From positions 99,015-163,014 of the forward strand of contig CAZHMD010000005.1 in the NCBI GenBank assembly GCA_964533735.1: 64,000 nt of DNA, written 5' to 3'. The DNA is from UBA6107 sp964533735 (GTDB lineage: Bacteria > Chloroflexota > Anaerolineae > Anaerolineales > Anaerolineaceae). Below, piece by piece: positions 50,822 to 60,257 of the stretch. Under the pieces are notes generated by a model. It was not told where the DNA came from, did not search any database, and was given only the letters and a program-made list of their open reading frames with translations. The stretch's first letter is position 1. Every line of letters begins with the position of its first letter. Made by a program: the position numbers and the translations under genes.

Positions 50822-53773
50822 TCATGGTTGAATATTTGAAAACTGCTCCAGGCGGTTATTCCCGGCATCTGCTATCCAAACTGAACCTGCCGAATCAATA
50901 GTTATTCCGTTCGGCATTCCAAATGAATTTTCTTCGACCCCATAATTGCCGAAAACAAATAGTGGATCCCCGTCCGCCGAAAAGACCAACACTCGAAAGT
51001 TTTCTGGATCTGTGACTAATATTTGACCTACCTGGTCAACAACCAGATAAGGCTTGTTTTCCATCGATTCGCTTTTCCAACCCCGTATTGAAAAACTCGA
51101 AAGATAAGATCCATTCGCAGAGAAAATCGCCACGCGCTTATTCCATGTGTCCGCAACGTAAACATTCCCATTTGTGCCAATTGTGATTCCAACAGGTTCA
51201 TCAAGGAGCGCGTCACCGGTAGACTCAAAGGCGAACAATGCTTTGCCCTTCGGAGAAAATGCGATCACCCTTTTATTACCAGTATCAGTCACATATACTG
51301 TTCCATCCGGAGAGGCGACCAATCCGCGCGGACCCCACATCCGATCCAAGCCTTCGTCAATCCCGCCAGGAACACCCCATTGAAGCAGGAATTTTCCTTC
51401 CGGATCGAATTTTTGAATGCGGTGATTCCAGGTATCTGCCACAAGTATGTTTCCCTCACTATCAGTTGTAATTCCCCATGGTTCATTGAATGTTCCGGGT
51501 TCTGGTGAGGTTTGCCCAACCAGGGTTTGACTGCCCCATGAAGTAATAAACTCACCTTTCGGGTTAAATTTAACCATACGAGAATTTCCGGTATCCACTA
51601 CAAAAATACCGCCATCCTTTCCGATGGTCATATTCCTCGGCGTTGTTAACTCACCAGTAGAAATTATCAGATCAGGAGTAATCTCCCGTTGGATGCCTGC
51701 ATATTCATCAACTATTTGAGGTACGTCAGCTAAAATGGATGACCCCAGGCTGAGGCTTAACATTTGAAGCGCAATATCCTTGCGCACGTAAATCCTCATT
51801 TTGTCCACCAAAGGCCAATCTGTGGGTGGTTTTATCACTGATCCGGTTAAACTAGCATACCGGGTATAATCGCGTTCCCATAAAATATCCCAAAGTGCTT
51901 TTCTCATATCCGGGTTAATCAACGCACTCCGAATCCGTCCCCAGTTTAGGTCTTTATAGTCTTCAATTGCCCACCACATCCGGATCACTTCAAAACGGTG
52001 ATAATCAGGACCGACAAGCAATTCAATCTTATTCCAATTTTTTGATCCTGAGATGATGACTGGCGCATTTAGGGCTTCCCTGGTCAGTTGTGCACCAAAA
52101 AAGGAACGGTTGGGGTAATCCCTCAAGTACCAACTCATCGGCCAGGAGACTTCGTCGTCAAATGCGATTTTGAGATCTTTACCTGCGCCTGTATGATCGG
52201 CTATCGCCTCAATATCATCCATCACCCATTTGACCCCCGGTGCTCCGCGGGCGTAGTCGATAAATTCAGTGGCGTAATCGTAATTAATGTAGTTTACAAA
52301 GATCGATGTGCGAACGGTTAAGAAAAACATTAATCCTAAGCTTGCCAGGCCAACCCCAAAAAACAATTGGCGTATAGTCTTGAAAGTTGCCTGCTTTCTC
52401 CAATCTCCATCCAATAATTGTCCTATCCACCAGGCGGTTAATAGAATAAATGGAACGGTGATATGCGTTGACAGCCAGGGCATTTTTTCGCCGGCTAGTG
52501 AAAGGGCGAAAAAAATTCCGAGAGCCCACCATAACAAAAAAGGGACAAATAATCGCGCCAGATCAGAAACGAACCTGCGTTTGATCATAAAGAATATCAC
52601 GGCGCAAATACCACCGATCAAAGGTAAATACTCGTAGATAGGGAAAACAATAAGAAAGTAATACCAGGGCTGGCTACCTCGCGCAACTGCTTGTTGGGAG
52701 AGCCAATAGCCTAAGGATCCAATGAAACCACTGGCTATCCCGGCCGGGTTGCTGAAAACCGTGCTAAACAAGGTGATACAGATCGCAATAAAAAGACCAG
52801 CCAGTTTCAACCAACGCAACCTTCCCCACGATAGACCGATCCCGAAACTGATTAAAGTAAATACACCTAAGAGACCAAAGAGACGGACTCCTGATTGTCC
52901 CGAAATCCATTCTGTGCCCTGGCTGCCTAAAACGGCGATATCGACGAAAGGGGATCCATATGCTTTCACGAAAATCGGGTTGAGGATGGTCAGAGCGATG
53001 GTTGATGAGAAGAATGCTCCAAGCGTGATCATCAGGATCAATAAATCAAATTCGGCTGAAGATTTTATGGCTTTCCAATGCAATCCGTATAGTGTCATCA
53101 TACGGACAAAGATGAAGGTGGCAAAAATCGCCAGGTAAATAAAGGTGATCTCCATTGTGGAGAACATCAGGGCGAGCATGGTCACAAACAAAACCAGGTA
53201 TTGCTCTTTACGATTGAAAAGGTATCCAAGTATTGCCACAACAGCCAATAACATCCAAGCAATCACTATAGTGTCGTGCCTGATATACCGAGAGTAATAC
53301 AACATATACGGCGAAACCATGAAGAGAACAGAACCCACCAAAGCCCCGATCCTGCCAATCCAGGGTTTTAATAGCTGAGGAATGGCGATCGCGATGAATG
53401 TCCCCAGGATTGCCGGTACCAGGCGCGAGACAAAGTCATTGGCACCAAAAATGAAATTCATCAAAGCGGTGGATTCAAATAGAAAAGGTCCGTGCATCAT
53501 TGGAGTGTGAATATACCCACTTCCTGTCGAGAGAAGCCAGGAATAATAGGTGTGCAGACTTTCGTCATGGCTCGTGACGCGCACTCCCAATCCGATAAAT
53601 CGGGAAAGAATTATGCCAAGAGAAATAAAGAAGGTTGCGCCAAATTCCCAGGTCAATTCAATCGGGTGATTAATTTTTTCAACAAATTTTTGAATACCGT
53701 GAAAGGACACAGGGGAACTGGATTTTACCAACTCTTGATCAATTGATTTTTCAACCAAAACGATTTTCTCCAA
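50822..53773 (-). CDS. Agl23/TIGR03663-type glycosyltransferase fused to NHL propeller
   Basis: 983 aa. The N-terminal two thirds form a multi-pass membrane glycosyltransferase-like protein (GT39/GT-C type) with SHDESLHTYYSWLL as acidic first-loop motif and HTPMMHGPFLFES. A soluble region with LKIAFDDEVSWPMSWYL follows. The C-terminal third (about 690-983) has NHL repeats of the GIFVVDTGNSRMVKFNPKGE type, giving a six-bladed propeller at the outer face. The family is associated with flippase and protein glycosylation. Fusion to NHL repeats suggests it also binds a surface glycan or protein. It is cotranscribed with a sortase. Confidence 0.88.
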   Translation of the reverse strand: MEKIVLVEKSIDQELVKSSSPVSFHGIQKFVEKINHPIELTWEFGATFFISLGIILSRFIGLGVRVTSHDESLHTYYSWLLSTGSGYIHTPMMHGPFLFESTALMNFIFGANDFVSRLVPAILGTFIAIAIPQLLKPWIGRIGALVGSVLFMVSPYMLYYSRYIRHDTIVIAWMLLAVVAILGYLFNRKEQYLVLFVTMLALMFSTMEITFIYLAIFATFIFVRMMTLYGLHWKAIKSSAEFDLLILMITLGAFFSSTIALTILNPIFVKAYGSPFVDIAVLGSQGTEWISGQSGVRLFGLLGVFTLISFGIGLSWGRLRWLKLAGLFIAICITLFSTVFSNPAGIASGFIGSLGYWLSQQAVARGSQPWYYFLIVFPIYEYLPLIGGICAVIFFMIKRRFVSDLARLFVPFLLWWALGIFFALSLAGEKMPWLSTHITVPFILLTAWWIGQLLDGDWRKQATFKTIRQLFFGVGLASLGLMFFLTVRTSIFVNYINYDYATEFIDYARGAPGVKWVMDDIEAIADHTGAGKDLKIAFDDEVSWPMSWYLRDYPNRSFFGAQLTREALNAPVIISGSKNWNKIELLVGPDYHRFEVIRMWWAIEDYKDLNWGRIRSALINPDMRKALWDILWERDYTRYASLTGSVIKPPTDWPLVDKMRIYVRKDIALQMLSLSLGSSILADVPQIVDEYAGIQREITPDLIISTGELTTPRNMTIGKDGGIFVVDTGNSRMVKFNPKGEFITSWGSQTLVGQTSPEPGTFNEPWGITTDSEGNILVADTWNHRIQKFDPEGKFLLQWGVPGGIDEGLDRMWGPRGLVASPDGTVYVTDTGNKRVIAFSPKGKALFAFESTGDALLDEPVGITIGTNGNVYVADTWNKRVAIFSANGSYLSSFSIRGWKSESMENKPYLVVDQVGQILVTDPENFRVLVFSADGDPLFVFGNYGVEENSFGMPNGITIDSAGSVWIADAGNNRLEQFSNIQP

Positions 53774-53954
53774 AAATGAGTATTTACCACAGTTGTCATC
53801 ATATCGAATTAATCCTTTTTTCCCTAAAGCGTATTTGCGGGCTCAATGATCCGCTCTTATACCTACAGGTAATACGCAAAATGGCCTATTGCGGTCCGTT
53901 GGCTGGTCTTTTACAATATTCTCAATTCATTACTTCAAAAAAGGAGGGGCAGAC

Positions 53955-54449
53955 ATGCCAAAAAAGAAAGCATACTCTGCGAAACGCGGCAAGCCCCAGA
54001 GAAAAAGCAACAAACTCCCTTTGTTTTTGACAATTGGTGGAGTAATTGCCTTACTTCTTACAGTTTTTTTTGCGTTTCAAAAGAAAAGTTCTCCCTATAC
54101 CCCTGAAGTGACTGGCGGACCAAGTTTAAAGGTAGACAAAGAAGAAGTGGACTTGGGCGATGTAAAACTGGGAAGCCCTGTTAAAGTTTCATTTGAAATT
54201 ACAAATGTGGGAGATGAACCGTTACGATTTGAGGAAGCTCCCTATGTCGAAGTTCTTGAAGGGTGTTGACCTCCTACCCCTGTCATCGGTTCGATGACCT
54301 TAAAACCCGGAGAAACGACAACGCTCACACTGGAGTTTTTGATGCATGGAGCGATGGGCGGAAAACATGACTTTAGAGTGCACACCCCGAACAACGATCC
54401 GTACAAAAAAGACCTAACCCTCACCGTTCTCTCAAATTGGGTTCCTTAA
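53955..54449 (+). CDS. DUF1573-like protein, candidate selenoprotein
   Basis: 164 aa if the UGA at 54267-54269 is read as Sec105. ATG 53955 has AAGGAGGGG at ideal spacing. One TM helix (about 23-43), then a DUF1573/ASH-like domain (about 55-164) with VDLGDVKLGSPVKVSFEITN. The sequence then reads ...VEVLEGC-(UGA)-PPTPVIGSMTLKP, and it stays in frame for another 59 codons to TAA at 54447. The downstream part continues the same fold (LTLEFLMHGAMGGKHDFRVH). In the paralogue at 42634 the same site is a Cys pair (CGC). A hairpin fitting a bacterial SECIS follows the UGA. Alternative: a nonsense mutation of a Cys codon. Confidence 0.6.
54267..54298 (+). promoter_or_regulatory. Candidate bacterial SECIS element
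   Basis: UGA at 54267-54269. A perfect 7-bp hairpin follows: 54282-54288 pairs with 54292-54298 and the loop is GUU. The loop starts 20 nt after the UGA and begins with G, in line with the bacterial SECIS pattern (short stem with G at the start of a small loop, about 16-37 nt downstream). The fold is predicted only by eye. Confidence 0.5.
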
Positions 54450-54488
54450 TCCCCATAGGAATTGATATAGATTTGAGAGTAAGATTTC

Positions 54489-54518
54489 CCAAAGGCAGGC
54501 ATTGTGTCCTGCCTTTGG
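54489..54518 (+). terminator. Hairpin terminator after the selenoprotein candidate
   Basis: An 11-bp stem (54489-54499 and 54508-54518, CCAAAGGCAGG and CCTGCCTTTGG) followed by TTCAATT. The T-run is weak, but position and stem fit a terminator. Confidence 0.65.
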
Positions 54519-54663
54519 TTCAATTAATAAACAACCGATAATTTAGAGACAATTGTAGGCAATTTTGCCTATACCATATCAAGCACTTTTACCCTGATTG
54601 GATGGTTCTCTCCTCCTTATACTTGGAGAGAATTCAACTAGAAACGGCAAACAAGGAGTTTTC

Positions 54664-55143
54664 ATGGAAAAATTATTTCGATATTCCAAAAACCGATCAA
54701 CCAGGATATTTTTGGTAGCCATATTAGTTCCTGCCATTCTTCTGCTGGCAGCCTGCAGTGGTACAACCAAAAAACCTGTCGGTGAACAAAATCAAATCAC
54801 ACCGGATATGGATGTACAGGCAGAGATTCTTAAAGCCCCGCAGAATGTCCAGGTAGCCTACCAGTTTGCCATCTCAAATCCAGATGCGTTAAAAAATGTC
54901 CCATGCTATTGTGGTTGTGGTGCGGTTGGTCATACTTCAAACTATTCCTGTTATGTGAAAGAAGTCAAACCCTCTGGTGAGGTTGTTTACGATGCACACG
55001 CTCTTTTCTGTTATTTATGTGTTCAGATCAATGAAGATACCCAAAAGATGACCCAAGAAGGAAAATCACTTGCTGAAATTCGTGCTGTGATTGACTCGAC
55101 GTATTCGCAGTACGGAAAATCCAATATGGAACCAGTTAATTAA
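54664..55143 (+). CDS. PCYCGC-motif lipoprotein
   Basis: 159 aa from ATG 54664 (AAGGAG upstream). Lipobox LLLAACS. The motif PCYCGCGAVGHTSNYSCYV (about residues 80-100) followed by ALFCYLCVQIN identifies the PCYCGC family (PF13798). Six Cys suggest metal or redox binding. Its stop is coupled to the next gene start. Located directly after the candidate selenoprotein, it begins a four-gene run (54664-57393). Confidence 0.9.
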   Translation: MEKLFRYSKNRSTRIFLVAILVPAILLLAACSGTTKKPVGEQNQITPDMDVQAEILKAPQNVQVAYQFAISNPDALKNVPCYCGCGAVGHTSNYSCYVKEVKPSGEVVYDAHALFCYLCVQINEDTQKMTQEGKSLAEIRAVIDSTYSQYGKSNMEPVN

Positions 55144-55667
55144 TGACTGGAAATTCGAATACCACTGAAAACCTGATAAATCACAACCCTAAAACGAAAT
55201 TGGGTTTGATCATCTTTTCTTTGGTTTTTGCTTTATCCATCCTTTTCATCCCGGTTTCTCTTCCCACGCCAAAACCTGTTGACCGGCTTATTCGTATCGA
55301 GGCCACAAGTTTTCAATTCACCCCTGGAGAAATGAAGATCAATCCTGGTGACCGTGTGACAATAGAGTTGGTTTCAAAGGACGTTGTTCACGGTATATCA
55401 ATCGATGGATATGATTTCATACTGGTATCTGATCCTGGGCAGGCTGCGAGTAGATTCTTTGTTGCCAACAAGTCGGGTATGTTTAGATTTCGCTGCTCCG
55501 TGGCTTGTGGCAACTTACATCCCTTTATGATTGGGAAACTTCAGGTAGGTCCCAACCTATTGTTGATCAGGGGAATTGTCTTGGGATTATTTGCTGTGGT
55601 AGCTGCATTGTATTCGATGAAAAAGCAATCTCCCTTCAAAAGTAATCTCATAAGAGTTGCAGAATGA
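55143..55667 (+). CDS. CuA-type cupredoxin, membrane anchored
   Basis: 174 aa; the start overlaps the previous stop by 1 nt. An N-terminal TM helix (about 18-38), a cupredoxin domain (50-140) and a C-terminal TM helix (about 142-160). Ligands: His in KDVVHGISI, and CSVACGNLHPFM (CxxxC..H..M), the CuA pattern of cytochrome oxidase subunit II. No oxidase subunit I gene is near. The next gene, an Fe-S protein, overlaps it by 4 nt. Confidence 0.88.
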   Translation: MTGNSNTTENLINHNPKTKLGLIIFSLVFALSILFIPVSLPTPKPVDRLIRIEATSFQFTPGEMKINPGDRVTIELVSKDVVHGISIDGYDFILVSDPGQAASRFFVANKSGMFRFRCSVACGNLHPFMIGKLQVGPNLLLIRGIVLGLFAVVAALYSMKKQSPFKSNLIRVAE

Positions 55668-56989
55668 CACGCGTCGACCTGACTCGAATTCCCTGGACAA
55701 ATACTCTCATACGAAACAGGTGGCCGCAATTCCTGGTAAGGGCCATCACACTGGCCGGGTTTATTTTTACCATCCTGGCTGGTTTGTTCGGCTCAGTGAT
55801 CGGGAGCAGTAATTTCGCCATCATTTTCGTTTGGATCGCTTGGTGGACAGCATTGAAACTCTTCTTCATCCCCTTTGGTGGACGATCCTGGTGCAGTATT
55901 TGTCCCATTCCGATGCCAGGGGAATGGCTTCAAAATGGGGGTATCCTAAAACCTCGGGGGAAAGGGATTGGTTTGGGGAAACGGTGGCCAAGAATATTGC
56001 GTGGTCGATGGATGCAGGCAGCTGGGTTTCTCCTGGTGGGTTTGTTTGGTGCGGTAACGCTAACATCTCCCAACGTGACCTCAATCGTATTACTGGTAAT
56101 CCTGGTGCTGGCATTAGTGCTCAGCCTGGTATTTGAGCGCAGATCATTTTGTAACTATCTTTGCCCGATTGGTGGCTTCACCGGGTTATATGCTCAAGCC
56201 GGACCAGTGGAAGTTAGAGTAAAAAATGCAGAGATTTGTTCGGCGCATGTCCAAAAGACCTGTTACGAGGCTTGTCCGTGGGGAGTATACCCGCTGGCAT
56301 TAAAGTCCAGTGCAAACTGCGGGTTGTGTATGGAATGTGTGCGCGTTTGTCCATCAGATAACCTTGCTGTAAACCTTCGTCCGTGGGGAAGCGATCTGGG
56401 ACCTAAAACGAAACACCAGTTGGATGAGGCTTTTTTAGGTTTGGTCATGGTTGCCAGCGCATTGGTTGATTCAGCAATATTTCTCGGCCCGTGGGGTCAA
56501 CTTAAATCAGTCGCCTATGCGGTTGGCAGTGCTCCTTGGTTCACATTTGCAGGAATATTTCTCATCTTTACGCTGGGCGTTGTGCCTGGAATTTATATGT
56601 TAGCAGTGTGGGTAGCAAATAGGCTAGGCAATCAAGAACGAAATCTTCGTCAAGCGCTTGCCCATCATAGCCAGGTGCTTGTGCCGCTTGGGATGATGGC
56701 ATGGATCGCCTTTACGATTTCGTTCGCGTTAGCAAAGTTCTCTTATGTGCTTCCGGTGATCTCAGACCCATTTGGGTGGGGCTGGAATCTGATCGGTGTT
56801 TCTGGAACAGCCTGGGTTGGGCAGAATACTCTGATCAGCCTGGTGCTTCAAGTTATCGTTTTGACAATTGGACTATTTTGGTCTACCAGACTGGCATTAA
56901 AAATTAATAATTCAATTAAGCAAGCAGTCCCGATGATCACTTTTTCAGGGATATTTTCCCTGGCGATGCTGTGGTTATTAATAGGCTGA
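55664..56989 (+). CDS. NapH/CcoG-type polytopic 4Fe-4S protein
   Basis: 441 aa. Several TM segments. A first Cys motif (WCSICPIPMPGEW, about 78), a second (FCNYLCPIGGF, about 163) and two 4Fe-4S clusters (CYEACPWGVYP and CGLCMECVRVCPSDN, about 202-232), as in NapH, CcoG and similar quinol-to-periplasm proteins. It could carry electrons between the quinone pool and the cupredoxins that flank it. Overlaps 55143-55667 by 4 nt and 56989-57393 by 1 nt. Confidence 0.9.
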   Translation: MTRVDLTRIPWTNTLIRNRWPQFLVRAITLAGFIFTILAGLFGSVIGSSNFAIIFVWIAWWTALKLFFIPFGGRSWCSICPIPMPGEWLQNGGILKPRGKGIGLGKRWPRILRGRWMQAAGFLLVGLFGAVTLTSPNVTSIVLLVILVLALVLSLVFERRSFCNYLCPIGGFTGLYAQAGPVEVRVKNAEICSAHVQKTCYEACPWGVYPLALKSSANCGLCMECVRVCPSDNLAVNLRPWGSDLGPKTKHQLDEAFLGLVMVASALVDSAIFLGPWGQLKSVAYAVGSAPWFTFAGIFLIFTLGVVPGIYMLAVWVANRLGNQERNLRQALAHHSQVLVPLGMMAWIAFTISFALAKFSYVLPVISDPFGWGWNLIGVSGTAWVGQNTLISLVLQVIVLTIGLFWSTRLALKINNSIKQAVPMITFSGIFSLAMLWLLIG

Positions 56990-57393
56990 TGAACATTATG
57001 AAAAAAGAACCATTCGCTCGTTTCCTTGTGATTTTTTTTATTCTTGTCGCTGTCTCAATACCGATAGTCGGTCGATGGTTGACTTCAAAAGATCGAGAAA
57101 ACACGATAGAGTTAAACGCAAAAGTATATGAAAATGGCAGTTGGAGCATGGATCATATTAAAGTTACAGCTGGAGAGCCCATTCACTTGAGGATAACCAG
57201 CGAGGATGTTGTCCATGGGTTCGCGGTTGGCGGGTATACTCTGACTCCATTAGAAGTGCTCCCTGGAGAATATGTTGAAGCCACTCTAACTTTTAACGAA
57301 CCCGGGGAATACATTTTTTTTTGCACTCGCTGGTGCGGTCCAAATCATACTAAGATGCGTGGAATAATTGAAGTCACAACTAAAAATAAGTGA
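56989..57393 (+). CDS. Second CuA-type cupredoxin
   Basis: 134 aa from ATG 56989, overlapping the previous stop by 1 nt; an alternative ATG is at 56998. An N-terminal TM helix (about 12-30) precedes a cupredoxin domain. Ligands: His in EDVVHGFAVG and the CuA motif CTRWCGPNHTKM. It resembles the CuA protein at 55143 and probably accepts electrons from the same Fe-S protein. No terminal oxidase or nitrous-oxide reductase catalytic gene is in the window. Confidence 0.9.
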   Translation: MNIMKKEPFARFLVIFFILVAVSIPIVGRWLTSKDRENTIELNAKVYENGSWSMDHIKVTAGEPIHLRITSEDVVHGFAVGGYTLTPLEVLPGEYVEATLTFNEPGEYIFFCTRWCGPNHTKMRGIIEVTTKNK

Positions 57394-57508
57394 TTTTAGG
57401 ATTTCCAAATATCGAATTTGACAAGAGTAACCTTACCATTGCATTCTCAAATACTTTTAAAGCCCTGGCGCTCGTGTAGCGATGAAGCAGCGTGTATAAT
57501 TATAAGAT

Positions 57509-58183
57509 ATGACAACTCAATCTCAGACCGTAATTCGAGTCGTGTTGGCCGATGACCATGTGGTCGTTCGTGCTGGTATTCGTAAATTTCTTGAACAAAG
57601 TCCAGATATCCAAGTAATTGGTGAAGCCTCTAATGGTCAGGAAGCCTGTGCTCTGCTGGAGCAACTTAAGCCTGATGTTGCAGTCCTTGATATCCAAATG
57701 CCGTTGATGAGCGGGATAGAAGTCACGCGTTGGATTCGAAGCCAACGATTATCCATAGGCATTTTGGTATTAACTGCTTACGATGACGAACCATATGTTC
57801 AGGCGGTACTTCAGGCAGGTGCAAACGGATATGTATTGAAGACTGCTGAGCCAAAGGAAATCGTTGAGGGAGTTAGGGATGTCTACCATGGAAAATCTGT
57901 TTTAGATGCAACCCTCGCGCAAAAACTGATTGCCAAGCTCTCAGGGAAATCTGAGACTGCCATGATTGAACCACTCACAGACCGTGAATTGCAGATTCTG
58001 ACTTTGACTGCGAAAGGTTTTACAAACAAAGCCATAGGAGTTCAATTATCAATAAGTGATCGCACCGTGCAAAATCACCTGGCAAATGTTTTTCAGAAGC
58101 TAAATGCTGAAAGCCGTACTGAAGCAGTAATGCGAGCGGTTTCCTTGGGATTGATTTCTGTTAATGTTACTGAAAACTTTTGA
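57509..58183 (+). CDS. NarL/LuxR-family response regulator
   Basis: 224 aa. Receiver domain with Asp in VLDIQMPLMSG; C-terminal LuxR-type HTH with LTDRELQILTLTAKGFTNKA and SDRTVQNHLANVFQKL. A TATAAT at 57495-57500 lies 9 nt upstream of the ATG, so the mRNA would have a very short leader. The sensor follows at 58236. Its position after the cupredoxin-Fe-S genes suggests that it regulates them (inference). Confidence 0.92.
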   Translation: MTTQSQTVIRVVLADDHVVVRAGIRKFLEQSPDIQVIGEASNGQEACALLEQLKPDVAVLDIQMPLMSGIEVTRWIRSQRLSIGILVLTAYDDEPYVQAVLQAGANGYVLKTAEPKEIVEGVRDVYHGKSVLDATLAQKLIAKLSGKSETAMIEPLTDRELQILTLTAKGFTNKAIGVQLSISDRTVQNHLANVFQKLNAESRTEAVMRAVSLGLISVNVTENF

Positions 58184-58235
58184 GTATATTATTCCCCAAT
58201 GGATATGTATAAGACGAATGGTATAAAGGTGTGTT

Positions 58236-60008
58236 TTGATCGAGGATAACCACCTGAATAATAAAAAATCCTTTTTGAAGGGACACGCACCTGGGTTTAG
58301 AGGTTTTACCCTTCAATTATTTTTAATTACAGTCCTTCCATTGACCGTCCTACTTCTGGTGGTTGCGTTCGGCAGTCAGGCACTCCATCATGAAGCCATG
58401 CGCAGTCTGGTGGGGGATCGGGACCTCAGGACTGTTCGCGCTGCTGCGAGTTCGTTGGAACGTGAAGTCTCTCATGTTAGCAGTTCTATTCAAATTTTAT
58501 CCCGAACTCTTAATGGAAAAACTGATTTTAGTTCTCTACCTTTAACCCCGGAAGAAATATCCGCCATTTTCGATGGTGGAATTGCATTGTATACTCCCGA
58601 TGGGGTTATGCTCAGTTCCTCCACCACCCTATTGGACTGGCAAGGTGTTCCAACACTAATCCCTGTTATTTTTGCATCAAACAGTGAGACTAAAAAGCAA
58701 CCAAGATTTTCTTCACTGATTCCATTAACCGGAAATCCTCGAGCCTATATTTTTGTAAGTACCTGGACTGCCCAAAATGAAGTATTGGTTGGCGCGTTTA
58801 CTCCACAACGGCTGATTGAAGATTCGATTGGCAACCTGGTTAGCTCTGGGCAAAGTACTGTTTTGGTCATCAGCCCTATTGGAGATGATGGAAAATTCGA
58901 TGTCCTTTTCAGTGGTGGTCCATTAAGAATTGATATTAATGTTCCTTCACATCCCGGAATTCAAGAAGTGCTAAATGGCGAAAGCGGGATTAATTACTTT
59001 CAAAGCAGTGAAGGGGAACATGTTGTTGCATTTACCCCAATTCTCTCAACGGGGTGGGGGGTCATTATCGAAGAAGCGTGGGAAGACATTGCCAGCCCTT
59101 TTCTGGTCAGCACTCAATCCGCACCATTACTTATTGTGCCGGTTTTCCTCCTGGCTCTGGTTGTTATCTGGTTTGGGGCACGCAGAATAGTTACGCCTTT
59201 ACAGAAATTGGAGAAACAAGCATCCGGTCTGGCTAAAGGGGACTTTGAGGCAATTCGGCAACCAGTTGGAGGTATTGAAGAGATCCAAAATTTGCAGGCT
59301 GAGCTTGTCGAGATGGCTGATAAACTGAACGCCGCCCAACATAGCCTGCATAGTTATATTGGTTCAATCACCGCTGGTGTGGAGAACGAACGCCTCAGTC
59401 TGGCACGTGAATTACATGACGATACAATTCAATCACTCATTGCCCTCAATCAAAGGATTCAGATGGTTTTGATGAATTCCCCTGAATCGCAAGATAATCA
59501 ATTAATTGAATTACAAAACCTGGTACAACAATCGATGACTAACCTTCGTCGAATGATCCGGGGATTGCGCCCAATTTATCTGGAAGATTTAGGATTGGTT
59601 GCTTCTTTAGAAATGCTCGTGCGCGAAACGGAACAATCTGCCAACCTATCGATTTCCTTTAATTCCAAAGGGCAGGAACAACGGCTGGATCCACAAAGAG
59701 AAATGTCCCTTTATCGGATGGTGCAGGAGTCGCTCAATAATGTAGTTCACCATGCAGACGCAAAGCACGCCCAGGTTGTTTTCGAGTATTCTAGCTCGAG
59801 TATCATAGTTGAGGTTCATGACGATGGGAAAGGATTCACTGTTCCTGGTAACACTTCTGAATTACCAGGTAAAGGTCATTTTGGATTATTAGGATTGCAC
59901 GAGAGAGCCGAGCTTATTAATGCAAAACTAGAAATTAAGTCTGATCTTGGTAAAGGCACAACCGTCTTGATCCAAATCATTAATCCCAACAGAGACAATA
60001 ATAATTAA
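58236..60008 (+). CDS. NarX-type (HisKA_3) sensor histidine kinase
   Basis: 590 aa from TTG 58236 (AAAGG upstream). TM1 (about 27-47), a large outer domain of about 250 residues (dCache-like; no Cys or Met cluster), TM2 (about 290-310), HAMP, HisKA_3 with the phospho-His in LARELHDDTIQS (about 393), HATPase_c with GKGHFGLLGLHERA. Pairs with the NarL-type regulator directly upstream. Confidence 0.92.
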   Translation: MIEDNHLNNKKSFLKGHAPGFRGFTLQLFLITVLPLTVLLLVVAFGSQALHHEAMRSLVGDRDLRTVRAAASSLEREVSHVSSSIQILSRTLNGKTDFSSLPLTPEEISAIFDGGIALYTPDGVMLSSSTTLLDWQGVPTLIPVIFASNSETKKQPRFSSLIPLTGNPRAYIFVSTWTAQNEVLVGAFTPQRLIEDSIGNLVSSGQSTVLVISPIGDDGKFDVLFSGGPLRIDINVPSHPGIQEVLNGESGINYFQSSEGEHVVAFTPILSTGWGVIIEEAWEDIASPFLVSTQSAPLLIVPVFLLALVVIWFGARRIVTPLQKLEKQASGLAKGDFEAIRQPVGGIEEIQNLQAELVEMADKLNAAQHSLHSYIGSITAGVENERLSLARELHDDTIQSLIALNQRIQMVLMNSPESQDNQLIELQNLVQQSMTNLRRMIRGLRPIYLEDLGLVASLEMLVRETEQSANLSISFNSKGQEQRLDPQREMSLYRMVQESLNNVVHHADAKHAQVVFEYSSSSIIVEVHDDGKGFTVPGNTSELPGKGHFGLLGLHERAELINAKLEIKSDLGKGTTVLIQIINPNRDNNN

Positions 60009-60257
60009 TCAAAACTGTTGGTAGCGTTACCGTCTATTGATCCATGGGTATCCCGCTAATCAATTCTTTATAGTGACTTCTCACATCCAATGAATTAGTA
60101 AAACCTTCGGATTCATCTGTTTTTCCCGAAAAACAACAATTATAGGCATAAATACTTAGCTAAAATTCAGCTACTTGGCGCTGGTTTAGGTCTGAACAGG
60201 ACGGTATACTGTCATTGTAAGAGAAAAAGCAGACATAGATTTTATAAGGAGATAATC

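Noticed and set aside
53955..54269. Simple truncation: DUF1573-like gene ending at the TGA 54267
   Set aside because: A 105-codon protein would stop in the middle of the fold, and the next 59 codons keep frame, composition and fold; kept instead as a selenoprotein candidate with the pseudogene option noted.
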